DNA from: Bog-159 sp050011755
GTDB lineage: Bacteria; Acidobacteriota; Terriglobia; Bryobacterales; Bryobacteraceae
NCBI GenBank assembly: GCA_050011755.1
Contig: JBEKIM010000005.1
Location: forward strand, 14,112 to 78,111
DNA length: 64,000 bases
Reading direction: 5' to 3'
Part shown: one piece after another, positions 1 to 7,246 of the stretch
Position numbering within the stretch: the stretch's first letter is position 1
How the letters are laid out: every line of letters starts with the position of its first letter
Notes under the pieces: model-generated
What the model saw: the letters and a program-made list of their open reading frames with translations, nothing else
Database searches by the model: none
Told to the model about the DNA's origin: nothing
Translations under genes and position numbers: made by a program

Positions 1-1552
1 TACCCTGCAGTTTACCTTCGTAGTACATATTCTGCGGGGTGTTATACCAATCGGCATTGAGCGCGATATCGGGGACCTTTCGCAGCGCGCCGTTGGGCAG
101 GCCCTGATACGGCTGCGCTTGCCAGTAGGCGCTGACGCCGCCGCCGCCGCCGCCATCGTTGGTCGAGCAACCCTCCGGACCTCCGCTCCAGGTGACTTCG
201 TAGTTGAATACGGGACCTGTAAACAGCGACAGTGTAAGTCCGCCCGCCGAAACCAGATTGGGGTCCGAGGCGGGATAAGTCACCGCGTCGGATTTCCCGC
301 AGCCCGTCACGGCGCCGTTATCGCCGGCGGCCGAAACCATCGTCCAGCCCTGGCCGATCATGGAGTTGAAAATACCGTGGTCCGTATTCATGACCGCTTC
401 GGACTCGCAGGAGATTTCGGCGCAACCATAACTGGTGCTGAAAACGCGTGCGTAGCCGTTGCTCAACATCTGGTTGTAAACGTCCTCAAACGTCCCGAGA
501 TTGGCATTAGCTCCGTTGTACATATAAACCATGGCGGTATCGACATAGCTTCCGAAACTGTTGGACATCGCGGTGGACCATTCCAGATCCATGGTTCCCT
601 CGCCGTCGCAGCAGGCCGGCGTACCGTCGACCGAGATCTGCTCGTAATGGCCGGCCAGGTAGGGGTAGGTGCCCAGAAAGCCGGAGATATCGCTTTGACT
701 CTGCGTGCCCGCCGTAGCGATCGCGATCGACGACGCGGGCGGCGTGGTGCTGGCATTGTTCAACGGATTGCAGCAGTGGCCCAGGGCCTCCAGCGCGTTG
801 GTGTCGTAAGCCTGTGAACTGTAGACATCGGTAGGATCGTACGCCCCGTTCGTAATACTAGGCAACGCGCCCTTCAGCCGGCTGCCGTCTCCGTCCTGGC
901 CCCAGGGCTGTCCTTCGGTAACCACCGGACCGGGCGAGTAGACGGGAAAGGCGGGCTGCGCCAAGCCATGATTCGCGGGCGTCAGAAACTGCAGATTATT
1001 CAGGCCCGCCACCGACTGTATGACGCCTGTCAAACTGGCCGGAAGCACCGGATCGCGATCGTTGGAAAAGTAGGTGGCGCCTTGCCACTGGTAGCTATTG
1101 ATGGTCACGGCCAGCGCACGCTCGATCACCGAGACGGGGGCCTGCACGTCGACCAGGAGGCGGTTGGGATAGCGCTCGGTGACGGTCAAGCCGTTGGCTT
1201 GCGCCCAATTCAACAAGGCCTGCTCGTTCTGCTGCGACGGAGAGAATCGTGCGATCCACTCGTCCGCCGTCAGGAAATGTTGAAACTCCGGCGACCCCTT
1301 CGTCTGCAGGGCGGCCAGGAACTGTTCCTCCTCCGCGACGTGCGGCCTTTGCATGCCGAAGACCAACCGCAGCATTTGGCCGGGATTGTAATGCCCGGCC
1401 GCGACCGCCGTGCCATTCACGACGGCGGGCGGGGTGATCCCCGCGAGAGGCGTCCCGGCGCCCGTCTGGGCCAATGCCGGAATCGCCGCGGCGAGAGACA
1501 ATAGAACGGCCGCTGCGATACGTGGCGCGGCCTTCGTGCGAATGATATTCAT
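1..1552 (-). CDS. Secreted S53 (sedolisin/kumamolisin) peptidase, C-terminus cut by window edge
   Basis: This is a pro-kumamolisin-type serine-carboxyl peptidase, 517 codons visible. The start ATG at 1550-1552 follows a good GGAGGATA ribosome site. Residues 1-30 form a signal peptide ending in ALAQ. The activation pro-domain follows (about 35-200), then the catalytic domain. The Glu/Asp pair is in GEGTMDLEW (E318, D322), and the oxyanion Asp is in SAAGDNGAV (D411). A GGGGGVSAYW turn and RKVPDIALNAD follow, as usual just before the GTS catalytic Ser, which lies beyond base 1. The spacing fits kumamolisin (E-x3-D, then about 90 residues to Asp). It probably acts on protein at acidic pH outside the cell. 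No partner gene is visible in the window. Confidence 0.93.
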   Translation of the reverse strand, partial: MNIIRTKAAPRIAAAVLLSLAAAIPALAQTGAGTPLAGITPPAVVNGTAVAAGHYNPGQMLRLVFGMQRPHVAEEEQFLAALQTKGSPEFQHFLTADEWIARFSPSQQNEQALLNWAQANGLTVTERYPNRLLVDVQAPVSVIERALAVTINSYQWQGATYFSNDRDPVLPASLTGVIQSVAGLNNLQFLTPANHGLAQPAFPVYSPGPVVTEGQPWGQDGDGSRLKGALPSITNGAYDPTDVYSSQAYDTNALEALGHCCNPLNNASTTPPASSIAIATAGTQSQSDISGFLGTYPYLAGHYEQISVDGTPACCDGEGTMDLEWSTAMSNSFGSYVDTAMVYMYNGANANLGTFEDVYNQMLSNGYARVFSTSYGCAEISCESEAVMNTDHGIFNSMIGQGWTMVSAAGDNGAVTGCGKSDAVTYPASDPNLVSAGGLTLSLFTGPVFNYEVTWSGGPEGCSTNDGGGGGGVSAYWQAQPYQGLPNGALRKVPDIALNADWYNTPQNMYYEGKLQG

Positions 1553-1624
1553 ATGTATCCTCCCCCTGGCCGAAGCCAAGTGACGATGAAGTATACCATT
1601 TCGTGTACAGCCACGGAAGTAAAT

Positions 1625-1640
1625 CCACATACCTATGTGG
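1625..1640. promoter_or_regulatory. Perfect inverted repeat, possible operator
   Basis: CCACATA-CC-TATGTGG is a perfect 7-bp inverted repeat with a 2-base centre, about 73 bases upstream of the S53 peptidase start. Position and symmetry suit a repressor or activator site. No regulator for it is identified. Confidence 0.3.
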
Positions 1641-1753
1641 GCCTTTCCCCGGCTAGCTTGAGTTATAGGAGTAACAGAACCGGTACTAGTGTTCCTGTTC
1701 CAAGATTAGGGAGATCACCCGAGGATAGCGTGCCGGCGGGACTTTTTGGTGGG

Positions 1754-1836
1754 GCAGGCGTCTACGCCTGCAGAGGGTCTCCAGACCCGATCTCTGGCGA
1801 GCGTAACTCGCCAGAGCGGGACTTTTTAGGTCCCGC
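1754..1836. repeat. Cluster of four modular palindromes
   Basis: Four perfect hairpins lie in a row. GCAGGCG/CGCCTGC is at 1754-1771, GGGTCT/AGACCC at 1775-1788, CTCTGGCGAG/CTCGCCAGAG with a 5-base loop at 1792-1816, and GCGGGAC/GTCCCGC with a T-rich loop at 1816-1836. The last matches the GCGGGACTTTTAAGTCCCGC module found elsewhere in the window. The cluster sits right after the phosphofructokinase stop. Confidence 0.8.
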
Positions 1837-1855
1837 TCAAGCTTGGCCCCGCCCG

Positions 1856-3040
1856 TTACGCCCGGGTAAGGAAAATCGGCAGTCCCAGCTTGTTCGCGTA
1901 ATTAGGCCGGTACCGCCGGGTGTTGTACATGGTCTCCAGGTCGACCCGGCGCGATCCCAGCTTCGGGTCCGGTATCGGCACCGCCGCATAACAACCGGCG
2001 GAAATGGCCATCATCACCCCGTGTTGGCCCTGCTGGATGCAATCCATCGCCATGCTGGCAAACGTGGACGCCACCATCTTATCCACGAAATCCGGACTGC
2101 CGCTGCGCAGGTCGTAAGTCAGATCGCTGACGATAGTCTCTTCGCCGGTCGTCTTCTTAATCTCTTCGGCCAGATCCTCGCCCACATTCATCTTCTTCTT
2201 ATGGCCAAAGGCGTCCGCCTCGCCGACTTCCTTTACCTGGTAACCCTCCCACTCCGCGCCTTCGGAAAGGATAATCAGGGCATAGTTGCTCGGGTTGTAC
2301 TGTTTGTCGGTAATCAACAGCTCGATAAGGTGCTGCAGATTGAACTTGTATTCGGGGATGCAGCATCGCATCGACGTGACATAGGCCGTGTACAGTGCCG
2401 TATATCCGGCGTCCCGTCCGAAGATGCGGAACACGCCGATGCGCTCGTGCGAGCCGACCGTAGTGCGCTGCCGCTCGATGGCCTCGGTCGCGCGCGTGAT
2501 GGCCGTTGAAAACCCGATGCAATACTCGGTATTGCGCACGTCGTTGTCCATCGTTTTCGGGATCGCGATGACCTTGAAACCCTCCGTGTCCAGGCGCGCC
2601 GCGTAGCTCAGTGTATCGTCGCCGCCGATGGCGATCAGGTAATCCAGGCCCAGCGTTTCCACGTTCTTCAGCACGCGGGTGGTCATATCGTAGACCGTAG
2701 ATGTGACACCCTTCTTGGTCATCTCGGCCTTGGGGAATTCCACGCCCTTCACCACTGGCGGCAAGGCCTTCATCTTGGCCGGGTTGGTGCGGGAACTATG
2801 CAGGTAAGTACCGCCCGTGCGGTCGATCGTGCGCGTGTTCTCGCGATTGAGCGGCAAAATATAGCGCGCCCGGCTCGCTGGATCGTCCAGGTTGACATGC
2901 GTCAGGCCTTCCCAGCCACGCCGAATACCGATGACTTCGCAATCGATTTCGCTTCCTCTATAAACTACGGTCTTGATGACGGAATTCAGGCCCGGCACGT
3001 CTCCGCCGCCGGTGAGTATACCGATCCGCTTCGCAGGCAT
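1856..3040 (-). CDS. 6-phosphofructokinase, PPi-type signature residues
   Basis: This 394-residue enzyme phosphorylates fructose 6-phosphate in glycolysis. The start at 3040 is preferred over one ten codons upstream because AAGGAG lies 7 bases before it and the protein then begins MPAKRIGILTGGGDVPGLN. The phosphoryl-donor loop is GGGDVPGLN (11-19). The donor-selecting positions read GGDDT (139-143) and PKTMDND (161-167). Asp at 142 and Lys at 162 are the combination typical of PPi-dependent enzymes, whereas E. coli-type ATP enzymes have Gly at both. Some long ATP-dependent bacterial enzymes share the Lys, so the donor is inferred. A TATAAT box lies about 35 bases upstream of the start. Confidence 0.9.
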   Translation of the reverse strand: MPAKRIGILTGGGDVPGLNSVIKTVVYRGSEIDCEVIGIRRGWEGLTHVNLDDPASRARYILPLNRENTRTIDRTGGTYLHSSRTNPAKMKALPPVVKGVEFPKAEMTKKGVTSTVYDMTTRVLKNVETLGLDYLIAIGGDDTLSYAARLDTEGFKVIAIPKTMDNDVRNTEYCIGFSTAITRATEAIERQRTTVGSHERIGVFRIFGRDAGYTALYTAYVTSMRCCIPEYKFNLQHLIELLITDKQYNPSNYALIILSEGAEWEGYQVKEVGEADAFGHKKKMNVGEDLAEEIKKTTGEETIVSDLTYDLRSGSPDFVDKMVASTFASMAMDCIQQGQHGVMMAISAGCYAAVPIPDPKLGSRRVDLETMYNTRRYRPNYANKLGLPIFLTRA

Positions 3041-3073
3041 TAATGCTCCTTCAGGGTGGGAATTTAACACCCT

Positions 3074-3079
3074 ATTATA
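3074..3079 (-). promoter_or_regulatory. Consensus -10 box of the phosphofructokinase promoter
   Basis: A perfect TATAAT on the minus strand predicts a transcript start near 3067 and a leader of roughly 27 bases containing the AAGGAG site. No convincing -35 hexamer is present 17 bases upstream. Confidence 0.5.
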
Positions 3080-3172
3080 GAGTACGGCGCAGCCCTCCGC
3101 GCTCGAACTCGCGAACTCCAGCAGCCCATCCCCCGCATGCTATCCTGGAAATCATACGAGGGCCTCGTCCAA

Positions 3173-3973
3173 ATGCGCCGCCGCTTCCTCATCTGCGGTA
3201 GTCTTGTGGCGATTTCGGTGACGGCGTTGTTCGCCCTCCAGGCTACGTTTCGCGAGTTTCCCGCCTTGGAAGACGACCACATCCCTGTGCCGCCCGACGC
3301 GTACGAGAAGACCGAATGGGCCTTCACGCGCCTTATGTATCCGTCCGGCCGGCATGCCAGCGTGTTTGGCCAGATCGGCAGTTGGCCTACGGATTACCCT
3401 AAGGCCGACCGCCAGTTCGTCCAGGGCGTCCGCCGCCTCACCCGCATCCACACTCGTTCGTCTGAACAGGTAGTGGATCTCGACGGCGATGAAGTCTTCA
3501 ACTGGCCCTGGCTGTACGCGGTCGAAATGGGCCACTCCAACCTGACCGATGCCCAATGCGCCAAACTGCGCGAATATCTGCTGCGCGGCGGCTTCTTCAT
3601 GTGCGACGATTTCCACGGCACGGACGAGTGGAACGTCTTCCTGGAGAGCATCCAGCGTGTGTTCCCCGACCGCCCCATTGTCGAAATCGATAACCAGGAT
3701 CCCATCTTCCACGTCCTATACGACATAGGCGAGCGCGTTCAAGTGCCAGGTATACAATATTGGTACACCGGCCGCATCTGGGAAAAAGACGGCAAAACGC
3801 CGCACTGGCGCGCCATCCGCGACGACTCCGGCCGCGTGATGGTGGCCATTTGCTTCAATCAGGACAATGGCGACGCCTGGGAATGGGCCGACCATCCGCG
3901 CTACCCCGAGCGATACACTTCGCAAGCCTACCGCATGGGGATCGACTACATCATTTACGCCATGACACACTGA
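3173..3973 (+). CDS. DUF4159 exported protein (paralogue 1)
   Basis: This 266-residue protein begins MRRRFLICG, followed by a hydrophobic segment to about residue 25 that serves as signal peptide or anchor. An in-frame upstream start exists, but the positively charged MRRR start fits an exported protein better. The rest is one DUF4159 domain, with GGFFMCDDFHG about two thirds along and DAWEW near the end. DUF4159 has a Rossmann-like, glutamine-amidotransferase-like appearance and no established reaction. It is the first gene of the MoxR/VWA operon, 25 bases before the next gene. A close paralogue lies at 28938-29765. Confidence 0.85.
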   Translation: MRRRFLICGSLVAISVTALFALQATFREFPALEDDHIPVPPDAYEKTEWAFTRLMYPSGRHASVFGQIGSWPTDYPKADRQFVQGVRRLTRIHTRSSEQVVDLDGDEVFNWPWLYAVEMGHSNLTDAQCAKLREYLLRGGFFMCDDFHGTDEWNVFLESIQRVFPDRPIVEIDNQDPIFHVLYDIGERVQVPGIQYWYTGRIWEKDGKTPHWRAIRDDSGRVMVAICFNQDNGDAWEWADHPRYPERYTSQAYRMGIDYIIYAMTH

Positions 3974-3998
3974 GGACGCATTAGAACCCAAGGCCATC

Positions 3999-6248
3999 AT
4001 GTTCGAGTTTCTCTTCAAATATCCCGGCGCGGTTTTCGAGAAGGGGCAGTTTGTCCTACTGGCCTCCTGGCCGTTGTGGATCCTGGCGCTGAGCGTGCTC
4101 GCAGCCGGCGGGCTGCTGCTATGGCACGTGCGCCGCAATCGCGGCTCGCTTACCGGTGCGCGGCCGTTCGTCATCTGGATGCTGGAAACCGCCATGATCG
4201 CGCTGCTGTTGTTTCTGCTGTGGCATCCGGCCATCTCGATCGCCACCCTGCGGCCGCAGCAGAACGTGGTCGCCGTCATGGTCGACGATTCCCGCAGCAT
4301 GGCCATCCAGGAGGGATCCCAAACGCGTAGCGCGCAGGCCTCCGCCGTGCTCGATGGCAAATTGCTGGCCGCGCTGGGCCAGAAGTTTCAGGTGCGCCTG
4401 TATCGCTTCGGCAAGGAAGCGCAGCGCATTCAGAAAACCGGCCAGCTTACGGCAGCGGAGCCGGCCACGCGCCTGGGCGATAGCCTGCAGCAGGTGCTCG
4501 CGGAATCGTCCACCTTGCCGCTGGGCGCCGTGGTGCTGCTTTCCGATGGCGCGGATAATTCCGGCGGCATCGATCTGGACGCCATCTCGCAGATTCGCCA
4601 GCGGCGCATCCCGGTGCACACCATCGGCTTCGGACGCGAGAAAGCGCAGAAAGATGTTGAAATCACCGACGCCGTCCTGCCCTCCCATGCGTTGGCCGAT
4701 TCGCGTTTGAGCGCGCTGGTCACCTTCCGCCAATACGGTTACGCCGGCCAGAAAGCGCTGGTCTCGGTACGCGATGCGGGCAAGGTAGTGGCTTCGCGCG
4801 AGGTGCAGTTGAAATCCGACGGTGTCCCGCAAAGCGAACCGCTGCTGTTCAACGCCGGCCTGGCAGGTCCCAAGACACTGGAGATCTCCATCGATCCGCT
4901 GCCGGGCGAGGAGAACCGCGGCAACAACTCGCTGCGGCGGCTGGTGAACGTGGAGACGCGTAAGCCGCGCATCCTTTATATGGAAGGCGAGCCGCGCTGG
5001 GAATTCAAATTCATCCGCCGCGCCGCGGAAGACGATCGCAGCTTGCAGCTTGCGTCCATGCTGCGCACCACGCAGAACAAGATTTACCGGCAAGGCTTCG
5101 ACGATCCGCATGAGTTGGAAGAAGGATTTCCGGGCAAGGCCGAAGAACTGTTCGCCTTCGATGGCCTGATCGTCGGCAGTGTGGAGGCCAACTACTTCAC
5201 CCAAACCCAGCAGGACCTGATTCGCGAATTCGCCAATCGCCGGGGCGGCGGCATCCTCTTTCTCGGCGGTCGCTTCGCCCTGGCCGAAGGCGGCTATGCG
5301 CACTCGCCCCTGGCCGAGTTGCTGCCGGTACAGGTTCCCGAGGCAAAAGGCACTTTCCACCGCGATTTTTCCAGCCAGCAGTTGACCGCCCAGGGCCGCG
5401 CCAGCCTGATCTGCCGCCTGGTGGAGGATCCCGAACGCAATGCCGCCCGCTGGACCAGCATGCCGCAGCTAGCCAACTATAACGATGTCGGCGACGCCAA
5501 GCCTGGCGCCGTCACGTTGATGGACGTGGCCCCCGCCGGCCGCCGCCCGATGCCGCTACTGGTCACCGAGAATTACGGGCGCGGCCGCACGGCGGTCTTC
5601 GCCACATCCGGGAGCTGGCGCTGGAAAATGTGGCAGGACCATACCGACCTCACCCACGCTACCTTCTGGCAGCAGTTGATGCGCTATTTGGTTTCCGATA
5701 GCCCGGGCCGCGTCTCCGCTTCCACGCCGCGCGCGGTCCTGGCGGACGAAACCAAGGTGACGCTGCGCGCGGATGTCCGCGACAAGGCCTTCAAGCGGGT
5801 GCCGAACGCCGTGGTCGAGGCCCACATCGTAGGGCCGGACGGCGCCTCCACCAGCGTGGAGCTGACCCCTGTTCCCACCGAAGAAGGCGCGTACTCGGCG
5901 GAGTGGAGCGCGGAGAAACCCGGCTCGTATGTGGCCGAGATCGTAGCCGGGCGCGAAAAGGAGGAACTCGGCCGCGATGTCGTTGTCTTCCGCCGCGAGG
6001 ATGGGGCCGCCGAAAACTTCCACACGGCGCAGAATCGCGAGTTGCTGCAAAAGCTCGCCGAAGAGACCGGCGGCCGATACTACAGCGCGTCGAACGCGGG
6101 CAAGCTGGCGAATGAAATTTCCTATTCGGAAGCCGGCATCACAACCCGCGAAACCAAGGATCTCTGGGACATGCCTGCCGTCTTCTTGTTGGCGCTGCTC
6201 TTGCGCGGCTCGGAATGGGTCCTGCGGCGCAGATGGGGTGTAGTATGA
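3999..6248 (+). CDS. Membrane protein with VWA domain and amidotransferase-like region
   Basis: This 749-residue protein has two transmembrane helices in the first 80 residues. A von Willebrand A domain follows, with a metal site DDSRS (DxSxS) near residue 100. The middle (about 320-560) contains ILYMEGEPRWEFKF and GGGILFLGG, typical of the glutamine-amidotransferase-like half of large VWA membrane proteins. A last hydrophobic helix precedes the basic C-terminus LRRRWGVV. The VWA metal site implies binding of a protein partner, probably on the outer face of the membrane. Its stop overlaps the next start as ATGA, so the two are probably translationally coupled. The exact role is unknown. Confidence 0.85.
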   Translation: MFEFLFKYPGAVFEKGQFVLLASWPLWILALSVLAAGGLLLWHVRRNRGSLTGARPFVIWMLETAMIALLLFLLWHPAISIATLRPQQNVVAVMVDDSRSMAIQEGSQTRSAQASAVLDGKLLAALGQKFQVRLYRFGKEAQRIQKTGQLTAAEPATRLGDSLQQVLAESSTLPLGAVVLLSDGADNSGGIDLDAISQIRQRRIPVHTIGFGREKAQKDVEITDAVLPSHALADSRLSALVTFRQYGYAGQKALVSVRDAGKVVASREVQLKSDGVPQSEPLLFNAGLAGPKTLEISIDPLPGEENRGNNSLRRLVNVETRKPRILYMEGEPRWEFKFIRRAAEDDRSLQLASMLRTTQNKIYRQGFDDPHELEEGFPGKAEELFAFDGLIVGSVEANYFTQTQQDLIREFANRRGGGILFLGGRFALAEGGYAHSPLAELLPVQVPEAKGTFHRDFSSQQLTAQGRASLICRLVEDPERNAARWTSMPQLANYNDVGDAKPGAVTLMDVAPAGRRPMPLLVTENYGRGRTAVFATSGSWRWKMWQDHTDLTHATFWQQLMRYLVSDSPGRVSASTPRAVLADETKVTLRADVRDKAFKRVPNAVVEAHIVGPDGASTSVELTPVPTEEGAYSAEWSAEKPGSYVAEIVAGREKEELGRDVVVFRREDGAAENFHTAQNRELLQKLAEETGGRYYSASNAGKLANEISYSEAGITTRETKDLWDMPAVFLLALLLRGSEWVLRRRWGVV

Positions 6249-7246
6249 GCCAGGCCGCGCGGAATTGTGGGGCGGGCAATCGTGCCCGCAGCCGGCTTTC
6301 AGCCGGCTTTTCAAGTGGGTTTTCATCAGGAATTCTCTTATTGCTGGCCTTCTTCCTGACCGCATCCGCCCTCCCCGCCACCACTTACTATGTCACTGTC
6401 TCCGGCCTGGGCGGCGAGCCCGACTACGAACAACACTTCGCCATGTGGGCCAAAGACATCGAGAAGGCCATCAAGACCGCTCCCGACTCCAAAGTGGACA
6501 CACTCATTAACGCCACGCGCGAACAGGTCCGCGGCGCGCTCGATCGCGTCGCGCGCGAATCGAAACCACAGGATGCCGTGGTACTCATGCTCATCGGCCA
6601 TGGCAGCTTCGATGGTTATGAATACAAAATCAATCTGCCCGGCCCCGACCTGGCTGCATCCGAGTTGGCCACGTTGCTGGACCGCATCCCGGCCACGCGG
6701 CAGCTCGTCGTCGATATGACCAGCGCCAGCGGAGGCGCCATCGAATCCCTGCGCAAGTCGAATCGCGTGGTCATTACCGCCACCAAGACCGGTACGGAAA
6801 AGAACGCCACCGTTTTCGCGCGCTATTGGGTGGAGGCCTTGAACGATCCGGCCGCCGACAGCGATAAGAACGACGTCGTCTCCGCCCTGGAAGCTTTCCG
6901 CTTCGCGGACAAAAAGACCGCCGCGTTCTACGAATCGCAAAACCGCCTGGCCACCGAGCACGCCGTCCTCGAAGACACCGGCAAAGGCGAAGGCGTTCGC
7001 GCGCCGTCGCCCGAAAATGGCGAAGGGATGCTGGCGGCGCAGTTCCCTCTGCTGCGCATCGGCGCCACGGCCAACGCCGCCAAAGATCCCGCCAAGCTCC
7101 CACTCATCGCCAGGAAAGAGGAGTTGGAACAGCAGATCGATAAGCTCAAATACGACAAAGCGGCCATTCCACCAGACGACTATAAGAAGCAGCTCGGCGC
7201 ACTTTTGCTGGAGCTCGCGCGCACCCAGGAGGCGATCGACAGGTGA
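6245..7246 (+). CDS. Exported caspase-fold protein without catalytic cysteine
   Basis: This 333-residue protein starts in the ATGA overlap with the previous gene. Residues 1-45 form a long signal peptide whose charged part (about 8-22) is translated from two palindromic hairpins; the hydrophobic core is ILLLLAFFLTASA. The body looks like a caspase/C13 fold: VVLMLIGHGSFDGY supplies the usual His (H119) and LVVDMTSASGGA (about 154-165) occupies the place of the D-x-C-x-S-G motif. Thr/Ser replace the cysteine, and the only Cys in the protein is in the signal peptide, so cysteine proteolysis is excluded. DSDKNDVVSALE resembles a degenerate EF-hand loop. The C-terminal 60 residues look helical. 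It may be a binding or scaffold member of this operon. Confidence 0.75.
   Translation: MSQAARNCGAGNRARSRLSAGFSSGFSSGILLLLAFFLTASALPATTYYVTVSGLGGEPDYEQHFAMWAKDIEKAIKTAPDSKVDTLINATREQVRGALDRVARESKPQDAVVLMLIGHGSFDGYEYKINLPGPDLAASELATLLDRIPATRQLVVDMTSASGGAIESLRKSNRVVITATKTGTEKNATVFARYWVEALNDPAADSDKNDVVSALEAFRFADKKTAAFYESQNRLATEHAVLEDTGKGEGVRAPSPENGEGMLAAQFPLLRIGATANAAKDPAKLPLIARKEELEQQIDKLKYDKAAIPPDDYKKQLGALLLELARTQEAIDR
6272..6308. repeat. Palindromic repeat pair inside a signal-peptide coding region
   Basis: Two adjoining perfect hairpins, GCGGGCA-ATCG-TGCCCGC and AGCCGGCT-TTC-AGCCGGCT, lie within the first 22 codons of the caspase-fold gene. Nearly the same double module occurs between genes at 53226-53268, so this is an element of the dispersed family taken into a reading frame. 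Confidence 0.8.

Larger units (their letters stand above)
1553..1855. other. Intergenic region between S53 peptidase and phosphofructokinase
   Basis: These 303 bases hold no convincing gene. The left part should carry the leftward promoter of the S53 peptidase and includes a 7-bp inverted repeat. The right part (1754-1836) is four hairpins of the window-wide palindrome family, lying just downstream of the phosphofructokinase stop, where they could end its transcript. Confidence 0.6.

Noticed and set aside
119..817. Plus-strand open frame of 232 codons
   Set aside because: It is antisense to the S53 peptidase, whose motifs and order are unambiguous. The translation is Arg/His/Gly-rich without domains, as expected for the wrong frame of GC-rich DNA.
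4119..5360. Long minus-strand open frame of 413 codons
   Set aside because: It is antisense to the VWA protein gene. It shows no motif and its composition is typical of reverse frames here.
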